Origin: Deltaproteobacteria bacterium
Lineage (GTDB): Bacteria > Desulfobacterota > Desulfobacteria > Desulfobacterales > C00003060
Assembly: GCA_003647275.1 (NCBI GenBank)
Contig: QMMN01000011.1
Location: forward strand, 1 to 60,886
DNA: 60,886 bases
Direction of reading: 5' to 3'
The notes under the pieces were generated by a model. It saw only the letters and a program-made list of their open reading frames with translations. It had not been told where the DNA came from and made no database searches. Positions 60,407-60,886 of this stretch are shown piece by piece. Both the position numbers and the translations under genes were made by a program. The first letter of the stretch is position 1, and each line of letters starts with the position of its first letter.

Positions 60407-60625
60407 ATGAAAAACGACATGGAGTCTCGATTAGACAAGGCTTACAAAATGGCAGGACTTGACCGTGACAAATACCCTAAAGCCAGAGGATTATTTGAAA
60501 CACTTCTTAAACTGTTCGATCAGCTTGGAAAAGACGAACAAAATTATAAGTGGGCATTTAAAGAAATTGGAGAGCTGGTTAGAGAAGCTCACGCTGGTGA
60601 GTGGAGTGGTGAAAGAGCCACATAA
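60407..60625 (+). CDS. Small hypothetical protein downstream of tRNA-Leu
   Basis: A 72-residue helical, charged protein (MKNDMESRLDKAYKMAGL, then KARGLFETLLKLFDQLG and EIGELVREAHAGEW). No family is recognised. AAGGA precedes the first ATG. Lying just after a tRNA gene and a TGTCCCA repeat, it may be the first gene of an integrated element or a leftover of one. Confidence 0.5.
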   Translation: MKNDMESRLDKAYKMAGLDRDKYPKARGLFETLLKLFDQLGKDEQNYKWAFKEIGELVREAHAGEWSGERAT

Positions 60626-60786
60626 ATCTAGCCCACCTCCCTGTGTTCAACCCAGGAAGCCGGGCAGGGTTTTCGGTGTTCGGCTCCGGTTGCCTATCCT
60701 GAATGTGTTAATGGTTTAGTATGCCTTAACTTGAGATCGTCGATCCTGGGGCTTCTCAGGGCCTCTCAGGGGCCATCCGTTGCCTG
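60626..60786. other. Gene-free stretch near the right edge
   Basis: No gene, tRNA or clear structure is seen. The words GGGGCTTCTCAGG and GGCCTCTCAGGGG repeat around 60749-60773, but no hairpin with a T-run is convincing. Confidence 0.3.
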
Positions 60787-60886
60787 TTAGAAAAGGCCCT
60801 TTGCTAATGCCTCCTCAATCTCGACATTAAGCACCCCTAAATTCCAAAGTGTAGGATGTTTACGAAATTTAAGATATGCCTCATAA
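60787..60886 (-). CDS. C-terminal end of a gene entering from the right edge
   Basis: On the minus strand an open frame enters at the edge and ends at TAA (60789-60787). It reads YEAYLKFRKHP, then TLWNLGVLNVEIEEALAKGLF, which has natural codon and residue character. Too short to assign, and it could also be a chance frame. Confidence 0.4.
   Translation of the reverse strand, partial: YEAYLKFRKHPTLWNLGVLNVEIEEALAKGLF

Noticed and set aside
1-60886. CRISPR array, prophage, secretion or biosynthetic clusters
   Set aside because: No direct-repeat array with spacers, cas genes, phage structural genes or large modular enzymes were seen.

Overview
The window reads as a piece of a free-living Gram-negative bacterial chromosome, most likely a Desulfobacterota (former deltaproteobacterial) sulfate reducer or relative. 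This is inferred from the gene mix: paired DUF299 regulators beside pyruvate phosphate dikinase and PEP synthase, UPF0146 and UPF0280 proteins, DUF4911, a long PlsB, a divergent Mla-type lipid transport locus, QueH, and short-period repeats between genes. No 16S rRNA is present, so this is an inference and not a taxonomic proof.

Region 1 (1-4180) is the accessory part: an integron. A plus-strand gene encodes an integron-type tyrosine recombinase (intI) with an extra N-terminal domain of about 120 residues and a possible LexA box in its promoter. On its 5' side, running leftward on the minus strand, are an intact IS91-family transposase and then two attC hairpins. The attC sites frame a cassette encoding an Fe-S type uracil-DNA glycosylase-like protein. 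A second cassette begins at the left edge with the start of a small toxin-like gene. No attI could be identified, and the IS91-type gene sits where attI or the first cassette would be expected.

Region 2 (4180-15900) holds a cysteine desulfurase overlapping an unrecognised 596-residue protein, then central carbon genes. ppdK and a DUF299 regulator are divergent with good promoters on both sides; they are followed by ppsA, UPF0146 and a second DUF299 regulator in a tight run.

Region 3 (14950-22330) is a minus-strand series panC-panD-metK-ahcY-mlaE-mlaF-mlaD-TPR lipoprotein. The MlaF-like subunit has lost its recognisable ATPase motifs. Region 4 (22670-31050) has an M16 peptidase, plsB, two small conserved-type proteins (one with a MamI-like layout), rnhA and a DUF1343/NamZ protein.

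Region 5 (31550-50320) is mostly plus-strand housekeeping: hisC, cmk, rpsA, sppA, an HU/IHF protein, a Sua5/YciO protein (minus strand), guaB, dnaE, UPF0280, HIT, LapA, a possible small membrane ORF, mutS, an AMIN-domain amidase and myo-inositol-1-phosphate synthase. Region 6 (50350-60886) has an RNase Z-like hydrolase, recJ, miaB, a DUF151 nuclease-like protein, a PHP protein, queH, a YggS-type protein and maf. It also has a hairpin-rich noncoding stretch containing two related hairpins with compensatory changes, a tRNA-Leu(UAA) with a strong promoter, and a short tail that may begin another accessory segment.

The best candidates for follow-up are the integron with its glycosylase cassette, the degenerate Mla ATPase, and the paired covarying hairpins at 58490-58676.
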